Assembly: GCA_017535945.1 (NCBI GenBank)
Contig: JAFXTJ010000062.1
Span: 1 to 44,225 of the forward strand
Origin: Lachnospiraceae bacterium
GTDB taxonomy: Bacteria; Bacillota; Clostridia; Lachnospirales; Lachnospiraceae
Reading direction: 5' to 3'
DNA length: 44,225 nt
Shown: one piece after another, positions 1-8,051 of the stretch
Position numbering within the stretch: position 1 is the stretch's first letter
Layout: each line of letters begins with the position of its first letter
The notes under the pieces: model-generated
Seen by the model: the letters and a program-made list of their open reading frames with translations, nothing else
What the model was told of the DNA's origin: nothing
Databases searched by the model: none
Program-made: the position numbers and the translations under genes

Positions 1-138
1 ACCGGGGAACGCCGCAGATGCATGATCTGCGATGACCTGCGGATGTGGGGCTTCCCGCACCTGTATTACGGCTCCCGTCCGGAATGCCTGACGGGATTTG
101 TCAGGGCGGCAAAGGAGGTTGCGGATGGAAAACAGTGA
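1..138 (+). CDS. C-terminal 45 residues of an unidentified protein (5' end outside window)
   Basis: Frame 1 is open from the first base to TGA at 136-138 and gives a 45-residue tail beginning TGERRRCMICDD and ending EVADGKQ. It has a Cys-x-x-Cys pair near the left edge. I do not recognise the family. The ribosome binding site of the next gene (AAAGGAGG, 111-118) lies inside this reading frame and the two genes overlap by 14 bases, so they are almost certainly co-transcribed. The overlap and the intact frame support real coding. Function unknown. Confidence 0.6.
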   Translation, partial: TGERRRCMICDDLRMWGFPHLYYGSRPECLTGFVRAAKEVADGKQ

Positions 139-382
139 GAAATTCTTTGCAAACAGGGAATGCGCGTATTATCCCTGTCATAAGGGCAACACGGAGATCA
201 ACTGTCTGTTCTGCTATTGTCCGCTGTATGATACGGACTGTCCGGGGAATTATCAGATGAAAGAAAAGGACGGCCGCAGGATCAAGAGCTGTGTGGACTG
301 TATATTTCCGCATGTGCCGGAGAACTATGACAGAGTAGTGGAACTGCTGCGCCGCAGATGGAAAGGGGGACAGGATGAATAA
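125..382 (+). CDS. Cysteine-rich small domain protein (85 aa)
   Basis: Small protein with eight cysteines, at residues 13, 18, 27, 30, 32, 39, 56 and 59, arranged as CxxxxC, CxxCxC, C and CxxC. This suggests one or more bound zinc ions. It matches my memory of the cysteine-rich small domain family, which is often found beside cobalamin biosynthesis genes; its biochemical role is not established. ATG 125 is chosen because AAAGGAGG (111-118) sits six bases upstream; an upstream TTG at 98 in the same frame has no such site. It overlaps the preceding gene by 14 bases and the following oxidoreductase by 8, so the three form one operon. No cobalamin gene is visible in this window, so that link is inference. 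Confidence 0.8.
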   Translation: MENSEKFFANRECAYYPCHKGNTEINCLFCYCPLYDTDCPGNYQMKEKDGRRIKSCVDCIFPHVPENYDRVVELLRRRWKGGQDE

Positions 383-1349
383 AGTGAGATGGGGGATCAT
401 GGGGACCGCAAACATCGCCAGGTGGGGGATGATCCCCGGGATGAAGGAGGCCGGCAACTGTGAACGGTATGCCATAGCGGGGAGAGACCCGGAAAAAGCG
501 AAGCGCTTTGCCGCGGACTATGGCTTTGAAAAGGCCTATGGCAGCTACCGGGAACTGCTGGAGGATCCGGATGTGCAGGCGGTGTACATCCCGCTGCCGA
601 ACAACCTGCATCTGGAATGGGTGAAAAACGCACTCCGCACGGGGAAGCATGTCCTGTGCGAGAAGCCGATGGCGCTGTGTGCCGCGGATGCAAAAGAGAT
701 GTTTCAGACCGCGGAAGAGAACGGCGTGTATCTGATGGAGGCGTATGCCTATCTGCACAGTCCCTATGTAGAAAGTCTGCGGAAAGATGTAGAAGGACAT
801 GTCATAGGAGAAGTTGATTATATCGAGACCGCGTTCATCACGCAGGGGTATAAGGAGGATTTCCGGCTCCATAAGGAGCTTGGCGGCGGCGCCATGTATG
901 ATCTGGGGTGCTACTGCACCACCATGATCCTGTCCCTGACCGGTCAGGATCCTGTGTTTGTCAAAGCAAGCGCCGAGTTTTCGGACGAGGGGGTCGATTT
1001 CATGACGGCCGGACTGATCCGGTTCGCGGACGGCCTGAGAGCCTCCTTTAACGTCGGGATGGTCCTGGGGGAGGATACCAATGCCAGATATGACCGGCTA
1101 TATATCCACGGGAGCAGAGGGAGCATCCGCTCGGAAGTGCCCTACAACCAGGCCGGGATTGTCAGGTACCTGATCGAAACGGAAAACGGGACCACGCAGA
1201 GGGAGATCAGCGTCAGGAACAATTACGCGCTGGAGGTCGAACAGTTCGGCAGAAGTATCCTGGGCGAAGAAAAACCCCATATCACGCCGGCTTTTTCGAT
1301 CCGGAACGCGGAACTGATCGACCGGGTGCTGGCGGAAGCGGGGTATTAG
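375..1349 (+). CDS. Gfo/Idh/MocA-family NAD(P)-dependent oxidoreductase
   Basis: 324 aa, the usual length for Gfo/Idh/MocA dehydrogenases, which oxidise or reduce sugars, inositols or trans-dihydrodiols in the cytoplasm. The N-terminal Rossmann fold starts at WGIMGTANIA (residues 6-15). The family lysine motif is at residues 96-98 (EKP, in CEKPMAL), and a C-terminal alpha/beta substrate domain follows (GGGAMYDLGCY near residue 170, with the conserved GxxxDxG-type pattern). A purine-rich RBS (GGGGGACAG) precedes ATG 375, which overlaps the end of the cysteine-rich gene by 8 bases. The substrate cannot be told from sequence; the family is broad. No terminator is evident before the tRNA-like gene downstream. 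Confidence 0.9.
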   Translation: MNKVRWGIMGTANIARWGMIPGMKEAGNCERYAIAGRDPEKAKRFAADYGFEKAYGSYRELLEDPDVQAVYIPLPNNLHLEWVKNALRTGKHVLCEKPMALCAADAKEMFQTAEENGVYLMEAYAYLHSPYVESLRKDVEGHVIGEVDYIETAFITQGYKEDFRLHKELGGGAMYDLGCYCTTMILSLTGQDPVFVKASAEFSDEGVDFMTAGLIRFADGLRASFNVGMVLGEDTNARYDRLYIHGSRGSIRSEVPYNQAGIVRYLIETENGTTQREISVRNNYALEVEQFGRSILGEEKPHITPAFSIRNAELIDRVLAEAGY

Positions 1350-1415
1350 GCTCTGAAAGCTGTATTTCCGGGCAGGGTGGAAAAACAGACGTATTCGTGC
1401 TATCATCTTTCTGTT

Positions 1416-1486
1416 CGAGATCGTGGTGTAATGGTAGCACGCTAGGTTTGGGACCTTGAGGCGCGGTTCGAATCCGACGATTTCGA
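1416..1486 (+). tRNA. tRNA-Pro(UGG)-like gene, degenerate
   Basis: The acceptor strands 1416-1423 and 1478-1485 pair over eight positions (one G-T). The D arm is GTGT/GCAC around AATGGTA, and the anticodon loop TTTGGGA (1447-1453) reads UGG. The anticodon stem CTAGG/CCTTG has a T-T mismatch where functional tRNA-Pro genes usually read CCTAG. The T arm keeps the TTCGAAT loop (1467-1473), but only about three stem pairs form and the stem looks one base short. CCA is not encoded. It ends seven bases from the stop codon of the converging hydrolase gene. It is either a diverged tRNA or a tRNA pseudogene. Confidence 0.55.
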
Positions 1487-1492
1487 TTTCCG

Positions 1493-2968
1493 CTATTCTC
1501 CTCCGCTGTCTCCATCTCCGGAGGTTTCCTCTGTATTCTCCGTTCCGGAGCCGTCGTCGTTGCTGTTTTCTTCACTGTTTTCTCCGCTGTCACCGCCGTC
1601 GTTGCCCGTATCTTCCGTGCTGCCGGTTTCTTCGGTGTTCTCATCGGAGCCGCTGTCCTTGTTCTCTTCCTGCCTGGTTTCCTCCGCAGACTTGTCGCCG
1701 GTCTTCCAGCGGTAGAAGAAGGCGTGGTTGCCGATCATGGTATATTCGCTGATCTTATAGTAATCCGCGTAGTACTTGGTCATGAAGAAGAGGTAGTCGC
1801 CGACACGGGCACCGGCCAGGACCTCCTGCGCCGCACGGACACAGGTGGTATTGGCGCCGCGGGACATGATCAGTTCCACTTTGCCGGAACGGTAGGAGGC
1901 AAACTGCATGTTCTGGGTGATGACGCCGATGATGGTGTTGGGGAAGGCCGAGCTCTTGACCCGGTTCATGATGACGCTGCCCACGGCGAGCTTGCCGGTG
2001 TAGGATTCGCCGTCGGCCTCCGCCTGGATCGTGGCTGCCAGCCACTGGATCTCTCCGTCGCTGGCGGAATAGGAGCCGGAGGTATCTTCCCGTGTCATCT
2101 CGAGACGTTCGGCGATCTGCTGAGCCAGCTGTGCCTGCGCGGCGGCCGCCTTGGATTCGAGTGACTTCATCTTGCCGTCCAGTTCCTTCAGCTTCTGATC
2201 GAAGTCGGCGAGCTTGCCGCGTTCGGATTTGATATTGCTCTTCGTCGTGGAGAGCTGACCCATCACGGAATCCGTGAGATCCGCGAGCATTTCGTAATTC
2301 TCATCCAGTTCGGTCTGATAGGCGTCGAGTTCCTCCTCCTTCTGCCGGACGACCTCGCTCTTGGCCTCGATGTCCGACTGCAGGATGCGGAATTCATTGA
2401 TCTTCTGATAGTCATAACGCACCACGGCCTTGATATACTCAGCCCTGGTGAACAGATCCTGCACGGAATCCGCCTCGAAGAGGGTTCTCGCCATGCCATC
2501 CATGCCGCCGCTCTCATAGGTGATCTGCATCCGCTTCTTCAGCGCCTCGTAGCGGTCTTTTTCTTCTTTTCTGGCTTCCTGCAGCTGCCTGTCCAACTCG
2601 ATGATCTGCGTCGACACATCCTCGAGTGCTTTCTCCGTAGAAGCGATCTGTTCGCTGATGTCCGTGAGTTCGTCGGTATAGTCATCGATCGTATTCTGCA
2701 GGGAATGCTTCTTGTTCTCGAGAGAGCTGACGTTCCGGGCCGTTTCTTCCTTCTGGCCCTGCAGGGCGTTGATGGCTTCCTTGGTCTCCTTGGTCTGCTT
2801 CTCCAGATCGGAGATCGTCCGCCGGGTCTCCTCCTCCCGCTGCTGCATGGCCGCGATGGTATCCGCGGTCGCATATGCCCGTTCCGCGGAGGACAGCACG
2901 ATAAGAGCTGCCGTCAGGACAGCCCCTGCCATCATGCTTCTTTTTCTCAGCGTGCGGAACAAACCCAT
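1493..2968 (-). CDS. Secreted coiled-coil protein with C-terminal SleB-type cell-wall hydrolase domain
   Basis: 491 aa from ATG 2968, chosen because GGGGGAGG lies just upstream and the product then starts with a proper signal peptide: basic RTLRKRS, a hydrophobic core and a likely cut after AYA at residue 33. Residues about 36-290 are a long charged coiled coil like that of PcsB-type wall hydrolases. Residues about 305-425 are a SleB-like hydrolase domain (WLAATIQAEADGE, VGSVIMNRV, a C-terminal YYKISEYTMIGNHAFFYRW stretch), a family of spore and vegetative peptidoglycan hydrolases. The last ~65 residues are an acidic Glu/Asp/Ser/Gly tail with no LPxTG motif. The coiled coil probably controls or targets the enzyme (inference). 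Divergent from the GPx gene, with its own promoter at 3014-3042. Confidence 0.88.
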   Translation of the reverse strand: MGLFRTLRKRSMMAGAVLTAALIVLSSAERAYATADTIAAMQQREEETRRTISDLEKQTKETKEAINALQGQKEETARNVSSLENKKHSLQNTIDDYTDELTDISEQIASTEKALEDVSTQIIELDRQLQEARKEEKDRYEALKKRMQITYESGGMDGMARTLFEADSVQDLFTRAEYIKAVVRYDYQKINEFRILQSDIEAKSEVVRQKEEELDAYQTELDENYEMLADLTDSVMGQLSTTKSNIKSERGKLADFDQKLKELDGKMKSLESKAAAAQAQLAQQIAERLEMTREDTSGSYSASDGEIQWLAATIQAEADGESYTGKLAVGSVIMNRVKSSAFPNTIIGVITQNMQFASYRSGKVELIMSRGANTTCVRAAQEVLAGARVGDYLFFMTKYYADYYKISEYTMIGNHAFFYRWKTGDKSAEETRQEENKDSGSDENTEETGSTEDTGNDGGDSGENSEENSNDDGSGTENTEETSGDGDSGGE

Positions 2969-3000
2969 GTCTCTGCGGCATCCTCCCCCACGGATTAAAA

Positions 3001-3016
3001 AATAACAGGCATTATT
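3001..3016 (+). repeat. Dispersed AT-rich motif, copy 1 (AATAACAGGCATTATT)
   Basis: Matches the consensus AATAACAGNNGATATT at 11 of 14 fixed positions and is itself a near palindrome (AATAA/TTATT). It overlaps the -10 box and the expected start point of the hydrolase promoter, where a bound protein could block transcription. A second half site, ATAACAG, follows at 3018. Confidence 0.5.
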
Positions 3017-3042
3017 ATAACAGATGGCCGTCGGATTGGCAA
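3014..3042 (-). promoter_or_regulatory. Sigma-A promoter of the SleB-type hydrolase gene
   Basis: On the minus strand TTGCCA (3037-3042) and TATAAT (3014-3019) are separated by exactly 17 bases. The hydrolase start codon lies about 45 bases downstream. The -10 box abuts the AATAACAGGCATTATT motif copy at 3001-3016. Confidence 0.75.
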
Positions 3043-3086
3043 TAGGTGCGGGGCCGGCGATCCGGAAACAGAGACGAAAAAACTTC

Positions 3087-3115
3087 TTGACAATATTCAT
3101 TTGACAAAATATAAT
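3087..3115 (+). promoter_or_regulatory. Sigma-A promoter of the glutathione peroxidase/ohrR operon
   Basis: TTGACA (3087-3092) and TATAAT (3110-3115) with a 17-base spacer, a perfect consensus promoter. TTGACAA is repeated 14 bases later (3101-3107) inside the spacer, and the region is AT-rich. An operator for the downstream OhrR-like repressor may overlap it, but I see no clear inverted repeat of the Bacillus type. Confidence 0.85.
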
Positions 3116-3161
3116 ATGACCAAACATAACAAATCGATCTTTTCAAAAGGAGGTATGTGTC

Positions 3162-3704
3162 ATGGGATTTTATGATCAGAGTGTATTGACGGCATCAGGG
3201 GAAGAAGTGTCAATGAGGGATTTCGAAGGGAAAGTCGTCCTCATCGTAAATACTGCGACAGGATGCGGCTTCACCCCTCATTACAAGGATCTGGAAGCGA
3301 TGTATGAGAAGTATCATGACAGGGGATTTGAGATCATTGATGTCCCGTGCAATCAGTTCGCGGGGCAGACGCCGGGGACGGATGATGAGATCCACGAGTT
3401 CTGCCAGCTCAGATATCATACGCAGTTCCCCCAGATGAAGAAAGCGGATGTGAACGGTGAGACTGCGATCCCGCTGTTTAGGTATCTGAAGGAGCAGAAG
3501 GGATTCGGCGGTTTCGGCAAAGGTCCCGCGGCCCTTGCGATGAGTGCGATGCTGAAGAAGATCGATAAGGATTATAAGAACAATCCGGAGATCAAGTGGA
3601 ATTTCACCAAGTTCATCGTGGACAGAAACGGCAATGTGGTCGCGCGTTTTGAGCCCACCGAGAAGATGGAAAAAGTGGATCAATGCGTCGAGGGGCTGCT
3701 GTAA
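3162..3704 (+). CDS. Glutathione peroxidase family thiol peroxidase
   Basis: 180 aa, full length for bacterial GPx-type peroxidases, which reduce hydrogen peroxide and organic hydroperoxides, usually with thioredoxin in bacteria. The peroxidatic residue is cysteine 35 in NTATGCGFT; it is an ordinary TGC codon, so this is not a selenoprotein. The partner motifs are present: NQFAGQ with the active-site Gln, and IKWNFTKF with the Trp/Asn pair. A strong RBS (AAAAGGAGG) precedes ATG 3162. It is followed 12 bases later by an OhrR-like peroxide sensor. The pair has its own consensus promoter and is probably induced by organic peroxides through that regulator (inference from context). Confidence 0.93.
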   Translation: MGFYDQSVLTASGEEVSMRDFEGKVVLIVNTATGCGFTPHYKDLEAMYEKYHDRGFEIIDVPCNQFAGQTPGTDDEIHEFCQLRYHTQFPQMKKADVNGETAIPLFRYLKEQKGFGGFGKGPAALAMSAMLKKIDKDYKNNPEIKWNFTKFIVDRNGNVVARFEPTEKMEKVDQCVEGLL

Positions 3705-3716
3705 GGAGCGGATGTC

Positions 3717-4148
3717 ATGGCACAGGAGTATGAACAGCTGTTACTGCAGAATCAATTATGCTTCCCGATGTATGCCTGCGGCAGAAAGATCGTGGCGGCA
3801 TATCATCCGTACCTGAAACCGCTCGGACTGACATACACTCAGTACATCGTCTTCATGGTGCTGTGGGAAAAGGAGAGCGTCAATGTGGGACAGCTCGGCA
3901 GCATCCTGCATCTGGATGCCGGGACGCTCACGCCGCTTCTTAAGAACCTGGAGAAGGAAGGCTATGTGACAAGGGAGCGTTCCAGAGAAGATGAGAGGGT
4001 CACGGTCATAAGCATCACGAAGAAAGGAAATGCCCTGAAAGAAAAATGCAGGGATATCCCGGCCGGGATGGCAAAAAAAGGCTCTTCGCTTACCTCGGAG
4101 GAAGCAGAAGAGCTCTACAGACTGCTGTATAAGTTTCTTGAAGGGTGA
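3717..4148 (+). CDS. ohrR: MarR-family organic-hydroperoxide-sensing repressor, OhrR-like
   Basis: 143 aa winged-helix regulator. It closely follows Bacillus subtilis OhrR: NQLCF with the sensing cysteine at residue 15 (the same position as Cys15 there), GLTYTQYIVFMVLWE, then HLDAGTLTPLLKNLEKEGYV as recognition helix, and SREDERV in the wing. OhrR binds DNA when reduced and releases it when Cys15 is oxidised by organic hydroperoxides. It lies 12 bases after the glutathione peroxidase gene, in the same operon, where other bacteria pair OhrR with the peroxidase OhrA. That suggests it controls this operon and itself. No separate promoter is seen. The stop is followed closely by the converging tRNA-Lys gene. 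Confidence 0.85.
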   Translation: MAQEYEQLLLQNQLCFPMYACGRKIVAAYHPYLKPLGLTYTQYIVFMVLWEKESVNVGQLGSILHLDAGTLTPLLKNLEKEGYVTRERSREDERVTVISITKKGNALKEKCRDIPAGMAKKGSSLTSEEAEELYRLLYKFLEG

Positions 4149-4160
4149 TGAACCGAAAAA

Positions 4161-4233
4161 TGTGCCACGAGGGAATCGAACCCTCGACAACTTGATTAAA
4201 AGTCAAGTGCTCTACCGACTGAGCTAGTGGCAC
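4161..4233 (-). tRNA. tRNA-Lys(UUU)
   Basis: On the minus strand GTGCCAC pairs with GTGGCAC. The anticodon loop CTTTTAA within CTTGA/TCAAG reads TTT. The T loop TTCGATT is normal. CCA is not encoded. It is the last gene of the five-tRNA operon; a TTTTT run directly after the 3' end could terminate transcription. Confidence 0.95.
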
Positions 4234-4236
4234 GTA

Positions 4237-4308
4237 CTGGGCCAGCGGGATTCGAACCCACGCGTGCAGCAGTCAAAGTGCTGTGCCTTACCGCTTGGCG
4301 ATGGCCCA
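4237..4308 (-). tRNA. tRNA-Gln(UUG)
   Basis: The acceptor TGGGCCA/TGGCCCA closes a normal cloverleaf. Anticodon arm CAGCA-CTTTGAC-TGCTG, anticodon TTG. It starts with T as tRNA-Gln genes do. No encoded CCA. Confidence 0.95.
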
Positions 4309-4314
4309 GCAGAG

Positions 4315-4389
4315 GGTGGATAGTCGGACTCGAACCGACGGTCTCCAGAACCACAATCTGGCGCGTTAACCAACTACGCTATACCCACC
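4315..4389 (-). tRNA. tRNA-His(GUG)
   Basis: Anticodon arm CCAGA-TTGTGGT-TCTGG, anticodon GTG. The extra 5' G (G-1, position 4389) pairs with C73 (4315), the identity feature of tRNA-His. No encoded CCA. Confidence 0.95.
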
Positions 4390-4433
4390 ATATTCATTTT
4401 GCGACGCCGGGCGTCCGCCCCGATGAATCGGGA

Positions 4434-4507
<74 letters not shown>

Positions 4508-4515
4508 AGGCTGAC

Positions 4516-4586
4516 AGCAGATGACGGGAATCGAACCCGCATATCCAGCTTGGAAGGCTGGTGTTCTACCACTGAACTACATCTGC
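4516..4586 (-). tRNA. tRNA-Gly(UCC)
   Basis: Acceptor GCAGATG/CATCTGC. Anticodon arm CCAGC-CTTCCAA-GCTGG, anticodon TCC. First gene of the operon, 14 bases after the promoter -10 box. No encoded CCA. Confidence 0.95.
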
Positions 4587-4600
4587 GCAGAACGCATCTT

Positions 4601-4629
4601 ATTTTATAGGTTCAGCCGCAGAATGTCAA
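4601..4629 (-). promoter_or_regulatory. Sigma-A promoter of the tRNA operon
   Basis: On the minus strand TTGACA (4624-4629) and TAAAAT (4601-4606) are separated by 17 bases, placing the start point a few bases before tRNA-Gly. It drives Gly-Arg-His-Gln-Lys. Confidence 0.85.
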
Positions 4630-4673
4630 GCAGTATCGCAGGGACATGGGGCGGGGCGCACGGAGCATAAAGA

Positions 4674-6734
4674 TCAGCCGCCCGCATATACGGCCACCGC
4701 TTCAAACGGCGCCTTAAGCCCGACAGTGAGCATATTGTCTTCCAGACGGACGTCATTATCCTCCGAGCACATGACGCGCAGGATCCGGGCGGCTTCAAGC
4801 GGAAGCTGGATCTTGTCCGGAAACGCCCCGTCAAAGGTGTGGATCACGATCAGCGTATCCTTGCCCGCTCTGCGGACCACGGCCTGCCATCCCTCCGGGT
4901 GCCGCCAGCTTGCGGAGACCTCTCCGCGGAAGAAACTAACGCCGTCCCGGATCACGTGGCGGACCGCGCGGTAGAAACCGATCCCTTCATCCACCTTGTC
5001 CCATTGCTCTTCAGACAGCTTTGTCACATCGCCGGAGAGACACATCACGCCGAGGTAGGTGCTGATCAGGGAATAATTGATCCTCCGAAGACTGTCATCG
5101 GCGCGCAGGACCGCCCAGATCTGTGACTGCGCGGGGAGGATCACGCGGTGCAGATTGGCCGCGATGATCGGTATTTCCGCGCATTCGTGGGCATCTGAGA
5201 AGGAAGCCATATCGGATACGGCCATCAGGGAAGGCTCCAGACGGTGGCCGCCGGAGGAGCAGTTTTCGATCATGAGATCCGGCAGCGACTCCCGCATATG
5301 TCTGAAGAAGCGTAGCGTCCCCTGCATGTTTCCGCGCAGTCCTTCGCCCGGGCTGTCCGGATCATCGCAGCCGATCCCGATGGTGTCATTGTAATCCACC
5401 TTGATGTAGGAAAAACCGCAGCGCTTTAAGAGTCCGATGACACGTTCGTCAAGATAAGCATGCACCTGCTCTTTCCGCATGTCCAGGAAACGCCGGTTGT
5501 CTGTGTCGATCGGCACGCCGTCACGCGTCAGCAGGAGATCTTCTCTCTGAAAGGCCTCCGATCCGGGCGCACAGGTCTCGGGTTCAAACCACAGGCCCGG
5601 CCTCATGCCGCGGGAACGGATCATGTCCGCCGTGGCCTTCAGCCCCTGAGGGAACATCTCCTGCTCCTCGGGGATCCAGTCGCCGCCGCAGTCGCTCCAG
5701 CCCGCACCGGGCTTGCGGTACCAGCCCGCGTCGATCACCAGGATGTCCACGCCGTGCCCCTCAAGACTCTCCGCGATCTTCTCCAGATTTTCATGTGTGG
5801 GATTTCCCCAGGTGGTACAGTATTCGTTGCACATGACGGGGAGATCGGCATCCGGATGCGGCATTCTCCGGCGATGGATCGAAAGCAGGCGCTGGGACAC
5901 CTCGTCGACACCGCCCGCGCCGACGGTCAGAAAGGCTTCCGGCGTGGTAAAGCTTTCTCCCGGCAGGATGGTTTTGGCCCATCGGCCGTAATCCTCATCC
6001 GGCAGGGATGCCATGAGGTTCAGACAGTCGTCCTTCCGCCGGATCTCCATCTGCCAGGAGGAGGGGCAGGCAAGCTGCACCGCCCATGTCACACCGGCTC
6101 CGCGGTCTTCGATCGCGGCAAAAGGAAAGAACCCCCGCACCGGCATGGAACCCAGCTGGCCGAATTTTACAAGGCGAAGCGCGTGTCCCGTCCAGGAGCG
6201 CTCCAGCATCGCTTCTTCGATGCTCTCGGAGCACAGCCGTCCCTCCGCACTCCACATGCTCTTGATCCGGTGCAGGAAAAGTGCGCCCTCCGCGTCGCCC
6301 TCCATAAAGGGCGTGATGCCGCTCAGGTTGAGACTTGAGAGGAGATTGAGCGTGATCGGAGCTTCACCCGTGTTCTCAAAGGTACAGGATATGACGACAG
6401 CCTGCAGATCCGCCTCCCACTGCACCCGGTGATGCACGGTCCGGCCTTTGCCGTCCCCGACGGTCGTGATCACGTACCCTCCTTCTTCTGTCTGCGAGAC
6501 GAACTTCAGCGTGTCTGTCGCGGATGTGCAGGAGAGTGTATGGCCGTTGCCGTATCCGGCAGGCAGATGATCCCCGCGGGCATGCAGCTGAACGAGCGGC
6601 TCCGGCGAGTGATCCTTCTGCAGCACCCGGTCACTGCATGAGAGCGGGATCAGGGACATGCTGACGTGATCCTGTTCATCAATAAAGTAGGTGAGGAGCA
6701 TATCTCCCATCGTGTATTCTTTATGTGTTTTCAT
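4674..6734 (-). CDS. Alpha-galactosidase, glycoside hydrolase family 36
   Basis: 686 aa, typical for a GH36 alpha-galactosidase, which removes terminal alpha-1,6-galactose from raffinose-type sugars and galactomannan with retention. An N-terminal beta-sandwich is followed by the TIM barrel: VIDAGWY, GLWFEPE, then YIKVDYND with the nucleophile Asp447, ENCSSGGHR, and SFSDAHE with the acid/base Asp514. There is no signal peptide, so it acts in the cytoplasm on imported sugars. AAAGGATG precedes ATG 6734. It is a single gene with no sugar transporter or regulator next to it. The tRNA operon follows on the same strand after about 45 bases with no obvious terminator between. Confidence 0.93.
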   Translation of the reverse strand: MKTHKEYTMGDMLLTYFIDEQDHVSMSLIPLSCSDRVLQKDHSPEPLVQLHARGDHLPAGYGNGHTLSCTSATDTLKFVSQTEEGGYVITTVGDGKGRTVHHRVQWEADLQAVVISCTFENTGEAPITLNLLSSLNLSGITPFMEGDAEGALFLHRIKSMWSAEGRLCSESIEEAMLERSWTGHALRLVKFGQLGSMPVRGFFPFAAIEDRGAGVTWAVQLACPSSWQMEIRRKDDCLNLMASLPDEDYGRWAKTILPGESFTTPEAFLTVGAGGVDEVSQRLLSIHRRRMPHPDADLPVMCNEYCTTWGNPTHENLEKIAESLEGHGVDILVIDAGWYRKPGAGWSDCGGDWIPEEQEMFPQGLKATADMIRSRGMRPGLWFEPETCAPGSEAFQREDLLLTRDGVPIDTDNRRFLDMRKEQVHAYLDERVIGLLKRCGFSYIKVDYNDTIGIGCDDPDSPGEGLRGNMQGTLRFFRHMRESLPDLMIENCSSGGHRLEPSLMAVSDMASFSDAHECAEIPIIAANLHRVILPAQSQIWAVLRADDSLRRINYSLISTYLGVMCLSGDVTKLSEEQWDKVDEGIGFYRAVRHVIRDGVSFFRGEVSASWRHPEGWQAVVRRAGKDTLIVIHTFDGAFPDKIQLPLEAARILRVMCSEDNDVRLEDNMLTVGLKAPFEAVAVYAGG

Positions 6735-6896
6735 ATCCGGTCATCCTTTTTTGTGCCCTGCGGCTGTGGTTTGTAACGATGTTTCAATTGTAGCGCATGT
6801 TCCCGTTCCTGTGTTACTATATTCATGATGTTTTGAGGAAGCGTGTGTCTGTTACCTTGCGGGACGAAAGCATGAAGATGGAGGGGGGAAGGAAGC

Positions 6897-8039
6897 ATGG
6901 GTGACATATTTGAAAGCAGCAGGAAACTCGGATTCGGTATGATGCGGCTGCCGGAAACGGCGCAGAACGGTCCGTATGGAAACATCGACATGGAGACCAC
7001 GAAGCAGCTGGTCGACTATTTTATTGATCAGGGTTTTACATACTTTGACACCGCCTGGATGTACTGCGGCTTCAAGAGCGAGGATGCCGCAGGCGAAGCG
7101 CTGACCGCGAGGCATAAGCGGGACACCTTCACCCTGGCGACCAAGCTCCACGGCGGCTTCTTCAACAATGAGGAGCAGATGGAGGAGGTGTTTCAGACCC
7201 AGCTACGCAAAACGCGTGTCGATTATTTTGATTATTATCTGCTCCACGATCTCGGAGAGGACCATTATAAAAAGTATTCCCGACTGGGATGCTTCGAATG
7301 GCTCGCGGATAAGAAGAAGGCCGGATATGTCAGGCACATGGGCTTCTCCTATCACGACAGGGCGGAACTGCTGGACAGGATCCTCGCCGAGCATCCTGAG
7401 GTGGAATTCGTCCAGCTCCAGTTAAACTATCTTGACTGGGACAGCGAGGCCATCCAGTCGAGGAAATGCTATGAGGTGTGCGTAAAGCACGGGAAGCCGG
7501 TCGTGGTCATGGAACCGGTCAAGGGCGGGACACTCGCCAATGTGGTGCCGGAGGTGGAGAAGCTCTTTAAAGACTACGCGCCTGATAAATCCGTGGCTTC
7601 CTGGGCGATCCGTTTTGCCGCCAGCCAGCCCAATGTCAGGATGGTCCTTTCCGGCATGGGCAATATGGACATGATGCGGGATAATACGGGGTACATGAAG
7701 GAATTTACGCCTTTAAGCGAAGAGGAACTTGCGATCATTAAGAAGGCGACGGATCTCATCAACGCGAGTATCGCCATCCCCTGCACGGCCTGTGCGTACT
7801 GTGTGGACGGCTGTCCGAAGAACATCCCGATCCCGAAATACTTCTCGCTCTACAACGCCGAGAAGCAGGAATATGCCGGCAAGGGCTTTACGCCGCAGGG
7901 CGGTTACTATCACAGACTGACGCAGGTATACGGCAAGGCCGGTGACTGCATCGGGTGCGGCAAATGTGAGCAGATCTGTCCGCAGCATCTTCCGATCCGC
8001 GAGAACCTGAAGCTTGTCAAGGCGCAGTTCGGCTGTTAA
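6897..8039 (+). CDS. Aldo/keto reductase with C-terminal 2x[4Fe-4S] ferredoxin domain
   Basis: 380 aa. The N-terminal aldo/keto reductase barrel has [11 protein letters not shown] (the Asp/Tyr catalytic region), LHDLG and [10 protein letters not shown]. The C-terminal ~85 residues hold two cluster motifs, [12 protein letters not shown] (from residue 296) and [12 protein letters not shown] (from residue 351). Such fusions are common in Clostridia and are thought to couple aldo/keto reduction to ferredoxin-like electron flow; the substrate is unknown. RBS GGAGGGGGGAAGG precedes ATG 6897. An extended -10 box, TGTTACTAT (6812-6820), upstream lacks a good -35. The ABC exporter genes follow after 12 bases, suggesting one transcript. 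Confidence 0.92.
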   Translation: MGDIFESSRKLGFGMMRLPETAQNGPYGNIDMETTKQLVDYFIDQGFTYFDTAWMYCGFKSEDAAGEALTARHKRDTFTLATKLHGGFFNNEEQMEEVFQTQLRKTRVDYFDYYLLHDLGEDHYKKYSRLGCFEWLADKKKAGYVRHMGFSYHDRAELLDRILAEHPEVEFVQLQLNYLDWDSEAIQSRKCYEVCVKHGKPVVVMEPVKGGTLANVVPEVEKLFKDYAPDKSVASWAIRFAASQPNVRMVLSGMGNMDMMRDNTGYMKEFTPLSEEELAIIKKATDLINASIAIPCTACAYCVDGCPKNIPIPKYFSLYNAEKQEYAGKGFTPQGGYYHRLTQVYGKAGDCIGCGKCEQICPQHLPIRENLKLVKAQFGC

Positions 8040-8051
8040 ATGGAGTGATCC

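Noticed and set aside
3162-3704. Selenocysteine-type glutathione peroxidase
   Set aside because: The active-site codon is TGC, not an in-frame TGA, and there is no SECIS-like element just after it.
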